Below, in pieces: positions 44,085 through 56,160 of a stretch of DNA of 64,000 bases. The stretch covers positions 1 to 64,000 of the forward strand of contig WNNJ02002992.1 of assembly GCA_012934845.2 (NCBI GenBank). The letters are read 5' to 3'. The number at the start of each line of letters is the position of its first letter. The first letter of the stretch is position 1. A program made the translations under genes and the position numbers. The notes under the pieces were generated by a model. It ran no database searches. It saw only the letters and a list, made by a program, of their open reading frames with translations, and was not told the DNA's origin. The stretch is from Pomphorhynchus laevis. Its lineage: Eukaryota; Acanthocephala; Palaeacanthocephala; Echinorhynchida; Pomphorhynchidae.

Positions 44085-45585
44085 TAAAAGAGGTCCCAAC
44101 ACTGTATCTTAGGGAACACCGGTATTCAAATCTCTAGTGTCAGATAGGTTTTCACCAATACGGACATTAAATTGACGATCACTGAGGAAATTGCTGAACC
44201 AATCAACAACAGTGAGGTGAATGCCGTAAGAAATCAATACGTAGTTTAGTAGGAAATGAGGTACTTGTTCAAATGCCCGGCTGAAGTCAAAGAATATAAC
44301 ATATACACAATGCCCATTAGATATCAAGTCTACCCAAGCCTCACGTGCACACAAAAGATTTGATAGGCAAAATCTGCTTTTTTTTGGAACCATGTTGTGC
44401 AGAACTTAGAAAGTTAAACGTGTTTAAATGAGAAATTATTCTACTTGCACAATTCGCTCTAAGATCTTGCTTACGTGACTCGTTAAACTAATCGACTTGT
44501 AGAATTTTAGGATTTGACCTATCGCCTTTCTTATGAATTGGAACAATAGTGGCTATTCGCCAGTCATTAGAAACAGTACAGGAATCTAATGACCTTTGGA
44601 ATAAATTACAAAGCGGCCCCGTGAGATGATTAGTTAATACACGGAGAATAAACGGACATATGCCGTGAGGTCTAGCAGCATATAAGAAAGGGAAACTTAG
44701 CAAGTGTCTTGAAACTTTCTCTTTATCCACAATTATCGGAGTGGACAAACATGAAGTTAATGAGGGAAAATCAAAATTGTTCAAAACAGAAGTGGGTGTA
44801 CAACTTAAATACATTTGCAAATTCATTCGCAATATCAAATTAAGAATTAATTAATTTAGAACCTACATTGAGATATGGAATACAGCAATTTACTCGCCTA
44901 CCACGCCGAACATATGACCAAAATTTCTTAGGGTGTATATGAATCGAATTAATTACAGCGGATTCATAGGCACGGCGTTTAGCGATTTGAAATCGTCGAT
45001 AAGCATTCTGAGCAGCCTTATATAACGGAGCTTTCGTCAGATCCCTTTGACATGTCTTAAACAGTGTGTTACGATGCCGCAAGGAGGCCTTCAGAGTAGA
45101 ATCAAACCAATTAGGTCGTAAACATTTTTTCTTATAAATTATTTTTAATTGTGCAAATTCATCTGCGATGAATCCAATTTTTTTGCTTTATTGAGGTCCA
45201 ACAATCATCAACAGTAGAATGACAACGTAATGAAAAATCAACAGTATTTGCGAACGACAAGAGTCTAGAAGTATTAACAAGATGCCATAGTCGCTTACGA
45301 ACTATTAGTTCAATATCGTCAAAATAACTTCGGAGCATGAAGTAATCAAGAATGTGAGTACCCCATGATCACTAGACCGTAAAGGAGGAAGATGCTTAAG
45401 ATCACGAACTTGGGTTTCACTTTTCGAAAATATTAAGTCCAGCATAGAAGAACTCAATCCACTGAACCTAGTATCACCAAACACGTGCTGAAACAAAAGT
45501 AGTTTTTGGGTAAAAAATCTCAAAAAAATGAGCCAACATTCCTAGTATTACATGTCAAGTTATCAGCCTCGATCCACTTTGATAA
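44085..45585 (-). mobile_element. CR1-like LINE (family M), endonuclease end to RT
   Basis: Reads downward: 45305-45523 has the end of the APE-type endonuclease (SSSMLDLIFSKS, then LRSSDHGVLTF); 44840-45082 has the linker (YRRFQIAKRRAYES, FWSYVRRGR); 44488-44838 has the RT N-terminus (AARPHGICPFILRVLTNHLT, DWRIATIVPIHKKGDR); 44109-44393 has motif A (VYVIFFDFSRAFEQVPHFLL) and ends at NTGVP. The 3' half is missing. Frameshifts lie between the pieces. Confidence 0.85.
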
Positions 45586-45589
45586 TAAA

Positions 45590-45780
45590 ATCAGGACACT
45601 ATTGTCGGTCCATGCAAGTTAAGCTGCCCATATGTTCTTATTGGTGACTTTAATATACTGAATATACCTACTGAGATCATCCCTATGATCTCAGTAGGTA
45701 TATTTGGTATATTAAAGTTACCAAAAAGAACATATGGGCAGCTTAACTTGCATGGACCCGACAATAGTGTCCTAATTTTG
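45590..45780. repeat. Snap-back inverted repeat of an endonuclease segment
   Basis: About 80-bp arms (45592-45672 and 45693-45775) are inverted copies with a short spacer containing a small inner palindrome (TGATCTCAGTAGG and complement). On plus the left arm encodes CKLSCPYVLIGDFNI, an APE-endonuclease motif of the CR1-like LINEs. Confidence 0.85.
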
Positions 45781-45979
45781 TCATCGAAGGAGGTCGAGTT
45801 TGGTTACCTGTAAAAGACACATAATGCAAATTTGAAACCCCGTAGCATCGCCTCTACGATTAAACATTCTAAACTTCTATCATCACAGGAGTATCATTAC
45901 AACATCTTACATTCGAGATTTCAGTTTTGCTCGCTTCGCTCGCGGAAAATCTTGTCCACCAAGATTGTAAAACAATCAA

Positions 45980-46140
45980 ACTACAATCTTCGACGACAAC
46001 CAACGACAACCTTTGACGACAACTAACGACAACCATCGACAACCATCCGCTTGACAATTATCGACAACCATCGACAACCATCGACGACATCCGCTCGCTA
46101 CTTACAACTAACGACTTGCAGACTAACGGAGTTTGAACAT
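45980..46140 (+). repeat. CGACAAC-rich simple repeat (LINE 5' UTR)
   Basis: Degenerate repeats of CGACAACCAT and ACGACAAC just upstream of the ORF1 start at 46174. Confidence 0.7.
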
Positions 46141-48100
46141 TCTTGATTATAACTAACTAATTAACATTTTATTATGGCAAAGAGAAAGCTAACTAAAAAT
46201 GTCGGCCAGCAACTCAAGTTCGTCAAGGAAGCTTACATCGAAAAGCAAATTGGATGCGACAACAAGAACTGCAATGTTTGTACTCACGTTGCCATTCCTT
46301 TCACTGACGAAGACAACATTTTAAATCGGAATTTCCTCTGCGGCTTCTGTTGTGCTGCCCTCGTAGGTAAGCTAATGAAGAATGACCACTCAAACGGTGG
46401 AGACGTTCTGAACGCTAACAAAACAGATTTATGCTCAATAAATAAACTTGATGATATCTCTCAGTCGACTCAGACCGCTGTTATACATGGAACATCAACA
46501 AACGACACCATATATTCCAATCTATCGTCGTCATCCGTATGCTTACTAACTCCTTCGTCATCTAAAAAGCCCGTTCTTGAAACTTCTCTCACACACACTC
46601 CTCCTTTAACTACGGATAAAACTTCCCATAATCTTCATCTTCCTAACAATGCAAACAGTAAAGGCCTTCATCTCGTACCTCATTTTTCCTACTCATCCCC
46701 ACATCTAAATACATCTCATACTTCTTTCTTCTATTCACGTACTCCTTACTCTACGTCTACTGTATCACTTCTCAATAATTTACATCCTTCTGTTAAAATT
46801 ATCTCCAGTAACATCTCCGTTCAACCTATTCAACAATCCACTTCTGTCACACATGCTCCAACCGTATCACTATCAATAATTTACATCCTTCCGTCAAAAT
46901 AATCTCCATTAACATCTCTGATCAACCGATTCAACACTTCACTCCTGTCACACATGCTCCAAACTATCTTAAATCTTCACTTAGCACCCCTGTCATTCCC
47001 ACGTTTATCTGCTCTTCTGCCTCTACTGCTACCAGGTCTGTCCGTCCACCAATACGTAATCGTTTTCCTTCGCGCGATCGATGCATTATCATATCTAATT
47101 TAAAGGTTTCCGAATCTGCTTCTCCTCAATGTCGCCTCGATGATGATGTATCTGCTTTCAGGCCTATCCTAGCAACCATTCTTCCTGATAATAATCCATC
47201 CCTCTTAAATAATATCGCTCCTGTATCTTTGATCCGTTTAAACAAATCCACTAAACCCAATCATCTCAGGCCTCCACTCCTAAAAATCGTTTTCCGACAT
47301 AGTTCACATGCATCATTGGTACTTTCCCAACGTTTTAAACTTCTTACCACTTCGTCTACTAGTCGTATCTTTCCTGACCGCTCCCCTTCTGATATTGCCC
47401 AGCTCAATTTAGCTCGCATTGAGAAAGATCGACGTGAAACAAACGGCGAGTCATCCTTATCTATACGTCAAATCAATGGAAATTTTCACGTTGTACACAC
47501 AAGGCCAAAAATTCGATGGCGTCCCATCTCTCCCCCTTGTCTTCTTCACTGGTCGATCTCGCTCCTAAGCATACTTTTCGTCTTAGTCTATTCAACACTC
47601 GCTCCATTCTTCATAAAGCTGATATGCTCTTCGATATCTTCGATCAATTATCTATCGATATTCTCTGCATTACCGAATCCTGGCATTGTGACTCCGACGA
47701 TCTTGCTATTCGTCGTCTATGTCGCTCTGGTTGTTCTTTAGTTGAATCAGCTCGTCCAATTGCCTCTCATACATCTACTGCTTTTAACCATGGCGGTATA
47801 GTTGCCATTGCTCGTCACCCAATGTCCTTACGTAAAATTAACGTTAACATCCGTTACACCTCGTTCGAATTACGCATATGCAGATTATCAACTCCTTTCC
47901 CTCTGGAACTTGTGATTGTATACCGTCCAGGTTCAGTTGCCCCATCACGTATCTTCTTTAACGACCTTGCAGATCTTATGTCTCACTGTTCATTGTCTTA
48001 TACTCCTTTTGTTCTCGGTGACTTTAACATTCGTCCTGATCGCCCGGCTGACTCTGACTCTATCACTTTAATATATGAGAAATTCGCTTCAATTCATCAT
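46140..48100 (+). mobile_element. LINE family L, 5' half (ORF1 and endonuclease N-terminus)
   Basis: ORF1 starts at 46174 and is open for 242 codons. Its N-terminus has a Cys cluster (CDNKNCNVC ... FLCGFCCAAL), followed by a Ser/Thr-rich region; later ORF1 pieces continue to about 47510 in other frames. 47516-48095 encodes the APE-like endonuclease: SLFNTRSILHKADMLFDIF, LCITESWHCDSDD, NHGGIVAIAR, LVIVYRPGS, FVLGDFNIRPDRP. It stops abruptly near 48095 against a minus-strand LINE, so the 3' half is lost. Confidence 0.85.
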
Positions 48101-48104
48101 GAAG

Positions 48105-48610
48105 TAGATTAAAGACTACTTGAACCTCCAAACCGAAGTAAATACGAAGACTATCACAGATAGCCTTTGGGAAGCTTGCAGCTAGTTGACTAGCATTAAC
48201 ACCTACCCAACAACGTTTTTTAAAATTAGAGTTTTGTGAGGCCCTGTTAAACAGCGACAATCGCATAGAGAGAGTACACAGTGATCGCTATTGCCAATTG
48301 GTGCGTCATAACGAACACCTGAAACGTCAACCAAACACTTAGTAAAGATCAAATCGAGTTTAAAGGGCGTCCCTGTCACACAAGTAGGTTCTTCAAAATG
48401 TTGAACTAGTAGCATCTCGAGTAACAGAAAGTCACTTAGTACTTTCCCAATTCCGTGAATTGGTCGTGAATGACTATTTTTCCAGTCTATGTGGGTAATA
48501 TTAAAGTCACCCAGGAGCAAAATCAGAGGATTCGAAGATAAATTCAGTAAATGTGGTTTAAGAGAGTCAAATCTTAATTCATAGGACGGAGAATGGTAAA
48601 GGACACAGAA
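48105..48610 (-). mobile_element. CR1-like LINE endonuclease fragment
   Basis: 48203-48520 encodes LLGDFNITHIDWKNSHSRP, LDLIFTKCLVDVS and GNSDHCVLSL, the C-terminal part of an APE endonuclease with its DFN and SDH motifs. It overlaps in content with 45305-45523, so it is a separate copy. Confidence 0.8.
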
Positions 48611-48654
48611 TATTAAAAGAATATTAATATTAAAAGAATATTAATATTAAAAGA

Positions 48655-48855
48655 ATATATATTCTTTTAAAGTTCAACTTCGTCAGTGGATTAACGATCA
48701 TGGCATTCCGAATGTATACAATATTATGTAACCGCTATTAACTTTTTTTTTCTTCTTTTCTTTTCTTTTTTATTTCCTATGTGATCAGTTGAAACAGCCA
48801 TTTGGCTATAACTTGTAATACTAATAAATAAACTAATAAATAAATAAATATATTA
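48655..48855 (+). mobile_element. LINE 3' tail with AATAA microsatellite
   Basis: Encodes the last residues QLRQWINDHGIPNVYNIM, then a T-rich UTR and an (AATAA/AAAT)n end, as in CR1-like 3' termini. A short AATATTAAAAG array precedes it at 48610-48660. Confidence 0.55.
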
Positions 48856-49310
48856 AAAGAATATTTTATCAGTTAGCACCGACCTTTCGAGTATTTGATT
48901 CTTTCAATATTACCGATCTTTAAAGTGGCGTTTCATCAAAAAATTCCTTGGTTTATCGCACAAAATTCATTACATGCCTATTGCAACAATCACAGTAGAC
49001 TGATATTGTCTATCAGTAGATAGACAATATCAGTAGACTATCGACAAAATTTTCGTTTCCCGAAACATCCGTATTCAAATAGCACACTGAACAATTTACT
49101 ACTAAACTCTTTGCAACAGATACCTTGAAATACTGATGGAATAAACCACACGCAAAAAAATACCACTTATTGTCCACGCTTTTATACACGGGTATCATGA
49201 TAAGTTCATTATAACACAAAAAAAACAAAAGTACGATCAATGCCAATAAGTTCATGTGGATGTGTGTGAGTGTTGGAGAGTTTAAAATAGTGTTAATAAT
49301 TGAAATCAAT
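48856..49310. other. Spacer, no recognised content
   Basis: AT-rich sequence with a short palindrome at about 49000-49035. The minus frame is open for 98 codons but matches no family. Confidence 0.3.
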
Positions 49311-50150
49311 TATTAAACGAAAGAAAATAGCGGATATTGTGTTTGAAGGATGGAAAGTAGGCGATTGAGTGAATGACGAAAGACAGCTTATTTCAGAGAG
49401 GAGGAGTGACAATAACGAAGAAACGAGGGCCACAGTTTAAGGAATATGCGGAACATGGATAAGAGAGTCACATGAACGAAGATTTACGGAGGTAAAGCGG
49501 GATTCAGTAACGGTAAGAAGTTGTAGATGAAAAACCGAATTTGAGAAAAGGAGTAGAAAAGTGATACAAAAAAATAAAATGCGGTATTCCGTAGTTAGCC
49601 AATTGGGTTTATAGAGGCACGATGAGATGTGATCAAAATAGCAGAGGCGATAAATGATAAACACGGCACAATTTACAAGGTGCTGGAGAGGAAGAAGATA
49701 TGATTTAGATAAGAAAGCAAAAAGACAGGTAATAATAGTCGATATATTAAACAATAGACTGAACATAAAAGAGTGGCATGAGTAAAAATCAATCGAGTTC
49801 TTGACACGACGAATGTCGCGAAGTAGAAGATTGTAAGATCGGGTTTTGCCAAAAAGGAATAGATTGAGAGAAATATAGTTGTCGAAGTGAACTCCCAAGA
49901 AAGTGAGATTATCAACAATATAAATAATGGTCGAATTAAGAGAAATACCGAGGGAGGAAAGATGTCGATGAAAAAAGGGATAACGCATAAGATATTAGAC
50001 TTGGAGTTATTAAGATACAAATGAGGTGAGGAAAGATGCTTGGAGATAGAGAAAAAACAATTGGTTGAATACACAAAAAGATAATAGATAATATGATCAG
50101 GATAATGAGAGTGAAGTGTAATATCATCACCATATTGCATGATGCAGAAG
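49310..50150 (-). mobile_element. LINE family L related fragment, C-terminal half
   Basis: Contains the post-RT region (VDNLTFLGVHFDNYISLN, LLPLQHLVNCAVFIIYRLCY) and in another frame YGDDITLHS, a YADD-type motif. It lies directly downstream of a nearly complete copy of the same family, with about 15 bp between them. Confidence 0.75.
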
Positions 50151-50159
50151 TTATGTTTA

Positions 50160-53100
50160 CGTATAAAAAAAAGATATATGTTAACGTGGTAAATGCGTGC
50201 CAGCGCACGCTTACATGACCACAACAAAACAAAAATGTAAATCATGTGTCGAAAATGTGTAAACGGAGGAGGTGTTTGAATGTGATAAAGGAGAGGAGCG
50301 CGGCGGACGTCGAGAGGGAGTTGATTCCAGGCGAGTGAGGCGGCGACGAGGAAGGATCGGAGACCATAGTTGTTGGAGTAATTAGGAACGTAGGAGTAAG
50401 ATGGGTATGACGGGAACGCAGCAATAGCGAAGTGGGGCGAGTGTCGTCTAAGAAAGGAAGGTTGATGAACAATGGGGAGCCGACAGCGATGAGACGAAAA
50501 GTAACGAGAAGAAGGCGGAGTTTGATGCGGATGTGGATTGTGGGCCAGGCAAGTTGAGCAAGATATGTGAATGTGCGCTCAAAGCGACGGAGTCGTGGGA
50601 GCACTCGAACTCTGGAGTTGATGATGCCTTGTATGGGTAGGATGATGGATTTTTGAGAATTTGCGAAAGGGTTAAGGCAGTAATCGATTTAAGGGAAAAT
50701 AAGCGATGAAAGAAGAGATATTCAAGAACGGAAGTCGATAAGGGAGCGGATGCCACGGAAAATTAAGTTAGACGAGCAGACCTCGTCACGTACGAAAGGT
50801 TTAATGGAAAGGTGATCATCGAAATGGAAGTCTAAGAAAGTTAGATTGTGTACTATGGGGATGATCGATGAGGCAAAAGATACAGTTTGAGTAAATATGT
50901 TTGGTTTACAGGGGAGGACCCACATTATTTTGGACTTGTCGGGGTTTAGAACGAGATGGAGATTGGAGAGACGTTCGTAGATAGAAGAAATCCAGTTGGA
51001 GGCAGAAATGCCGATATCATGTATGCGTTGTGCCGGTGCATGAGCATGGATGAGGATGTCATCGGCGTATTGTATGACGTTAAATTAGTAAGGTTTCATA
51101 AACAGAGAGATCGCCAAGCAGAAGAGAGAAAAGCAGAGGACCTAAGACTGAACCTTGTGGGACCCCGCAAAAAATAGGGATGGGAGGGGATGATGAATTA
51201 GAACAGACGCGAATGGAACGGTCGGATAGATATGAGGCGAACCATGCTACGGAGGAGGAAGAAAAGCCGTAATCATAACGAAGGCGAGAAAAGGAGGACG
51301 GAGTGGTCGACAATGTCGAATGTAAAGGAGAGGTCGAGGGAGATGAGAACACTATATAGAGCCTTGCCTTGAGAAATAAGTAAGTCGTGTTAAACTTTCA
51401 TGCAGGCGATTTCTGTGGAGTGATTAGAGCAGAAAGCGCATTGGACAGGAGTGTACAGATTGGATGAGGAGAGATAAGCGTTGATCTGTATTAAGATGAG
51501 GCGTCCTAGGAGCTTAGAAAGAGTAGGGAGTAGTGAAATGGGGCGATAGCTAGAAGAAAAGAGGGTTGACTGATTGTTTCTTAAGGAGGGGACGAACGAT
51601 TGCAGATTTCCAGTGTGATCGGAGGATACTATTTCGGATGGACGGGTTAAACAAGGTTGTGAGAAATGGGGATATCGATAAGCATATGGATTTAAGTATG
51701 GAGGTAGGCAGGTGATCGGCAGATGAGGTTTTGCTGGGCAAATACATGAGAACAGATGAGACTTCGGAAGGTGAGACAGGGATAAGATGAAAGAGTTCCG
51801 GAAGGTTGATGCTAGGCGGGGCAGAGTGGGATAGGATGGAGGCCGGGATGTCAATGGATGTGAGTTTAGAGACGAAAAGAAATTCGAGATCGTGAGGAAA
51901 GGAATATGTTATTGTGGAATAGGATAGAGACGATTTGAGTAAGGCAGGGCAGATCAGAGAGTGGTCAAGATTTCTCCAAAGCCGATGTAGGATGGTAGGT
52001 ATGTGATGAGTGATGTGGCTATGAGTGAGATAAAGGGTGACAAGAAAGTGATCGGATAGGCCAGGATCGAAGATGGCCGTGAGGTGTAGGTAGCAAAATG
52101 ATCAGGGACATCGATGATGTCGAGTGCCGCATTAAGGATATGTGTGGGGGCAGTGGAGATTGGTTTGTAGTTATAGTTGGATAGAATGTTGATGGACTGG
52201 ATGGACTTGGTGGAAGCGGGGCGGTCGATGCGGATTGGTAAGTCCCCAAGAACCATTAAACGGATTGCGGACAGAGAACATTGAGTCAGAAAGTCAGCGA
52301 GTTCTGTAAAAAATAAGGATGTAGGAGCTGATTAACCAGGACGGTATACAATGGCGAGATCTAGAGCTATCGGGTTAAAAGAACGACAATTGATCAGTTC
52401 CAAAGAGCAAGGACTGAAAGTGGAATTGATTTTGTAAATAGACGAGGGGTGACAGGTGAATGCGACAATGCCGCCATTTTAGAGAATTAAGAAGGGGATT
52501 TGCTGAGGCCGCGAGCTGATTCGACTAGTGAGCAACCGGCAGAGAGCAAACGGCGGATGGAGAGGTCGTCAGAATAGGAGTGCCAGGATTCGGTGAGGCA
52601 GAAGAGATTGATGGATTGCTTAGTGAATAGGTTGAGTATGAGATCGGATTTATTGAGAATAGATCTAGTGTTGAGGAGGTCGAGGCGGAAACCGTGTGTG
52701 ATGGTGATAGGGGCTAGTGGAGAAGACATCTAAGGGAGATGGAGCGCCATCGAATTTTTGTGCTGGTGTGGACAACTTGAAAATTTTTTCCGATGTTTTG
52801 CATTGAGCGATTTTGGAGGGGTTGCGATCGGGCAAAATGCGAGTGTCTGAAGAGAACATGAGTTTGAACCGTTGGGTGAGGACAGAAGACGCGTGAGAGC
52901 AATGCTTAAAAATAATTTTTAGGAGAGGGGCTGGGAAGGATTAGATTGAAAAGATTTATTTAGGCGGATGAATGCGACAGGAGAAATGTTGTTGAAAAAG
53001 GATGGTTTATCTGCAGGAACAAGAGACGAAAGGATGGATCTGAACGCGGAAACATCGTGGTCGAGACGTGCTTGTGGAGATAAAGAGGTGGAAGGAGTGA

Positions 53101-53740
53101 TATTAGTGACGATGACGCAACGATCGCGAGAAGGAAAGCGTTTCCGTAGGAGAGGACGAGTAACGTGAGTTGGTGAAATCACGATAGGAGAGCTGGGGTT
53201 TGAGGATATCAAGGGAGTAGGTTTGACAGCGGAAGACAAAGAGGATTTGGATAATAGAGAGGGTGGTTAGCGATGTGAGGAATGGTTTTGAGTAGAAGGA
53301 TCGTGAAAGTTGGTGGAGGTAATTTTAATTGAGGAAAGATACGGGGGGGGTGTCGGGAAGTGAAGACATGGGATTATAAGTACATGTGAGTACATGTACT
53401 TATAATGTACATGTACTTATAGTACATGTGAGAGTACATGTACTCTCACATGAAGACATGTGAGATTATAAGTACATGACAGGATCAGTGGGTTGACAAA
53501 GGATATCAGAAACGACTGGGTATGGTTTGAGTGGACACGTTGGAGGTTGATATGTTCTTATGGGAGAGGTCGCGTATGAGTTTGTTGGCACAAAAGCCGC
53601 ATATAAAGTCTTTAGACTTACTGCTGTCGCATGCGATTGTAGTCCAGACGCTGCAGTCGTGTGTCGAGCATTGTATTTGTAGTTGAGCACAGTTAGTGTC
53701 GGTCGTAGCTGTCTTCTTACGTCCTCCCATCGACGTCCTT
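50160..53740 (-). mobile_element. LINE family L, near full-length, decayed
   Basis: Order on the minus strand: ORF1 N-terminus with Cys cluster at 53466-53730 (CSVW, DFICGFCANKL); rest of ORF1 with a positively charged stretch, 52919-53239; APE endonuclease 51954-52729 (LDLLNTRSILNKSDLILNLF, LCLTESWHSYSDDLS, LGDLPIRIDRP); RT 51080-51854 (YRPISLLPTLSKLL, FCGVPQGSVLGPLLFSLLLG); post-RT 50242-50925 with HNLTFLDFHFDDHLS and FKHLLRLHIFDT; 3' UTR hairpin 50190-50215 (GTGCCAGCGCACGC). About 3.6 kb. Many frameshifts and stops. It serves as the reference for the other family L pieces. Confidence 0.88.
53375..53485. repeat. Cluster of ACATGTAC palindromes
   Basis: Nested short palindromes of the type AAGTACATGT / ACATGTACTT and GAGAGTACATGTACTCTC. 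A G8 run is just upstream at about 53343. Confidence 0.8.
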
Positions 53741-53754
53741 GTGCGTTAAAACTG

Positions 53755-53830
53755 TTAAATTTGCTGGATTGATCTGGAATATATGATCTGGAACTGGATT
53801 GATCTGGAACTGGATTGATCTGGAATGTAA
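53755..53830 (-). repeat. GGAACTGGATTGATCT tandem repeat (LINE 5' UTR)
   Basis: About four copies of a 16-bp unit immediately upstream of the family L ORF1 start. Confidence 0.75.
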
Positions 53831-53864
53831 GTAGTTATTGATCAAGAATATTTATATAATGTTG

Positions 53865-54060
53865 GAGAGATCGCCAAGGAGAAAAGAAAAAATTGGTCCC
53901 ACTAGATAACCTTAAAAAACTCCACACTAGAGAAAAGGGTCGATAAAGACGCATTGAAATAGACACGGAAAGATCTTTCAGAGAAATAATAGGAGAATCA
54001 GGATACATAAGAAGAAAAGCTTTAGTTGTGGCAAATATAAAGGACGATATTCATCCAGGT
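53865..54060 (-). mobile_element. LINE family L RT scrap
   Basis: Diverged copy of 51105-51230, including the GVPQGSVLGP region. Confidence 0.5.
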
Positions 54061-54079
54061 CCAGTTGTTGTGTTAGCTT

Positions 54080-56160
54080 GTTGCTCGTGGATTCGTCTAT
54101 AGTTGTGAACGATACTTTTCATTGCGTTTGAGATTGCAACCCTTGATGTGTTGGTTGTGGCCGGCTGGCGAAGCGTTTGCGGAGTTTAAGACTGTAGTGT
54201 AAACAGATACGCTTGTAAAAAAGCTTTATTGAGTAATATCTACAAAACAAAGTAGTAAATCAGTAAGTGTAAATAGTTAACATTAAGGGTTAAGATTTAC
54301 AATATAAATGGTAAGGTGATTTTCATCACATTCTCTCCCGTCATAGATAATCCTGCAAGTAGCTCGGCGCTTGTCTTGCTCTAACTGGTCTATTTGGTCC
54401 ACTGGCGTCTGTATCGTTGTCGTTGTCATTGAAGTAAGTTTCCTGTGTCGTGCCACGATCGCTGTCGCGCATTGTTTCGCTTGTTAGTGTATTTTTGCCG
54501 GCTTCCACTATTGCTTCGATATCGTCCTTGCAGGTTATTGGCGCGTCTTGTTGGTTGTCTTCTATTGATGGGTCGTGAACACCTCCAATTGTTGGTTCGT
54601 TCAGTTCATCCGTTGGTGTGTTATTATTGCAGCATTCTTGAGGTAACCTTGCAATATAGCGTTTTGACACTTTTCTATGCTGTCCGTTAGGGTATGAGAC
54701 TGTTGAATAATAAGGATTTATATTCTCTAGTTTGGCCGGCAGTAAGTTAGGACAATGTTTGGATGTTCGGTTGTGGTTTTTCACTAACACGGACTGCGCA
54801 TGCGTCAGCCATTGCGGGAGTTGGTTTTGTTTAAGGCATCTTCGGCTGTATCTGAAAATCCTATCGTGTGGACATTCGTTAGTGACTGTACATAGTAAGC
54901 TACGACTGCAGTTGAGGGCGTGTTGTAGGACTTTCTCCCAGTGTTTTATTCCAAGATTGAGGGTGCGTAGTGCTAGACGTATTGTAGTCCAAATCTGGCC
55001 GACAAATCGTTCCGCTTGTTCGTTTCCTCTAAGATTGAATGGAGACGAATGACTTGAGGATATGTTCCGAGAAAGTAAGTATTGTTTCAGCTCGGTTAAC
55101 CTGAAGCAAGTTGCGTTATCAGTATGTATAAACTCCGGGGTGCCGAACGTCGAAAATAGCAATTCAAGCTTCTCAATCACTGTTTGTGAACTGGTGTATT
55201 TGCAGGGGAAACCGAATGGAATACGACTGTATTCGTCGACCACTACCAGGAGGTAAGGATTTTTTGTGTTGATGTTGGTAAAGGACCTTTGAAGTCCATG
55301 GATAGCCGCTCAAATGGACGAGTCGACTTTATAACATGAAATCCTTCTAGATGCGGATACTGGGGTTTTATCTCTGAACAAACTAAGCAGTTATTGCAAG
55401 TTAGTCTTACTTCGTCGCATGAAAACGGTAGATTGATATTTGTACATATGCTGTTAAGCGTCGTATTCCGGGATGGCACAAATCAATGTGTAGTTGTTTA
55501 AGAGAGGCTAGATCAGACCCTGCTGCGCAGACTCGCGTCAAAGTGTCGGCAACGTGGTTTTGTTTGCCAGGTCTGTAGATAATCTTAAATTCGAACTCTG
55601 ATAGTTCGAGGCGCCATCTATTAATCTTCTCATTTTTGATTTGGCTCTTGCTCTTGTTGTTTAGCATGAACGATACGAACCTTTGATCAGTAATAATCGT
55701 AAAGGGGCGTCCGATAAGGTGCTGTCTCCACTTTCGAAGTGACTCCACAATAGCATGCGCTTCTTTCTCAATTGCCGAATATCGCGACTCCGGATTGGTC
55801 AACGACCGAGAGAAAAATGCCACTGGTCTTCCTTCTTGGCTGAGAGATGCGGCTATGGTTGTCGCGGACGCGTCAGTTTCGACAGTTAATGGCTTATTGT
55901 TGTCAATGTGATATAGTGCGGCTTTCATTATGTCCGATTTTATGCCTTCGAACGCTGCGATTGCCTCATCATTCATGGGAAACTGTGAAACTTTAATTTT
56001 TGCCATTTTGAGTGAAAATTTTGCTATCCAATTCGCATAGTAAGCAAACATACCTTGCACTTGTTTAAGTTCAGACTGACATGATGGAATTGGCAGGGAT
56101 TTCAGAGGCTCAAATCGTTCCGTGTCTAGTTTGAAGCTACCATTTTTGATCTGATATCTG
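54080..56160 (-). mobile_element. Ty3/Gypsy LTR retrotransposon fossil, copy B
   Basis: Same family as copy A. Parts present: RNase H with TDASATTIAASL, the connection domain, an integrase core region (55243-54341 long open segment) and the 3' tail to about 54100. It starts inside pol at 56160, where it joins a Naiad tail; the 5' parts are missing and no LTR pair was seen. It has few breaks (about two to three), so it looks younger or better preserved than copy A. Confidence 0.88.

Noticed and set aside
49013-49309. 98-codon minus-strand frame with a hydrophobic segment
   Set aside because: AT-driven hydrophobic translation without motif or homology, lying between LINE fragments.
54445-55256. 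Plus-strand frames opposite the integrase region
   Set aside because: They are antisense shadows of the Ty3/Gypsy copy B.
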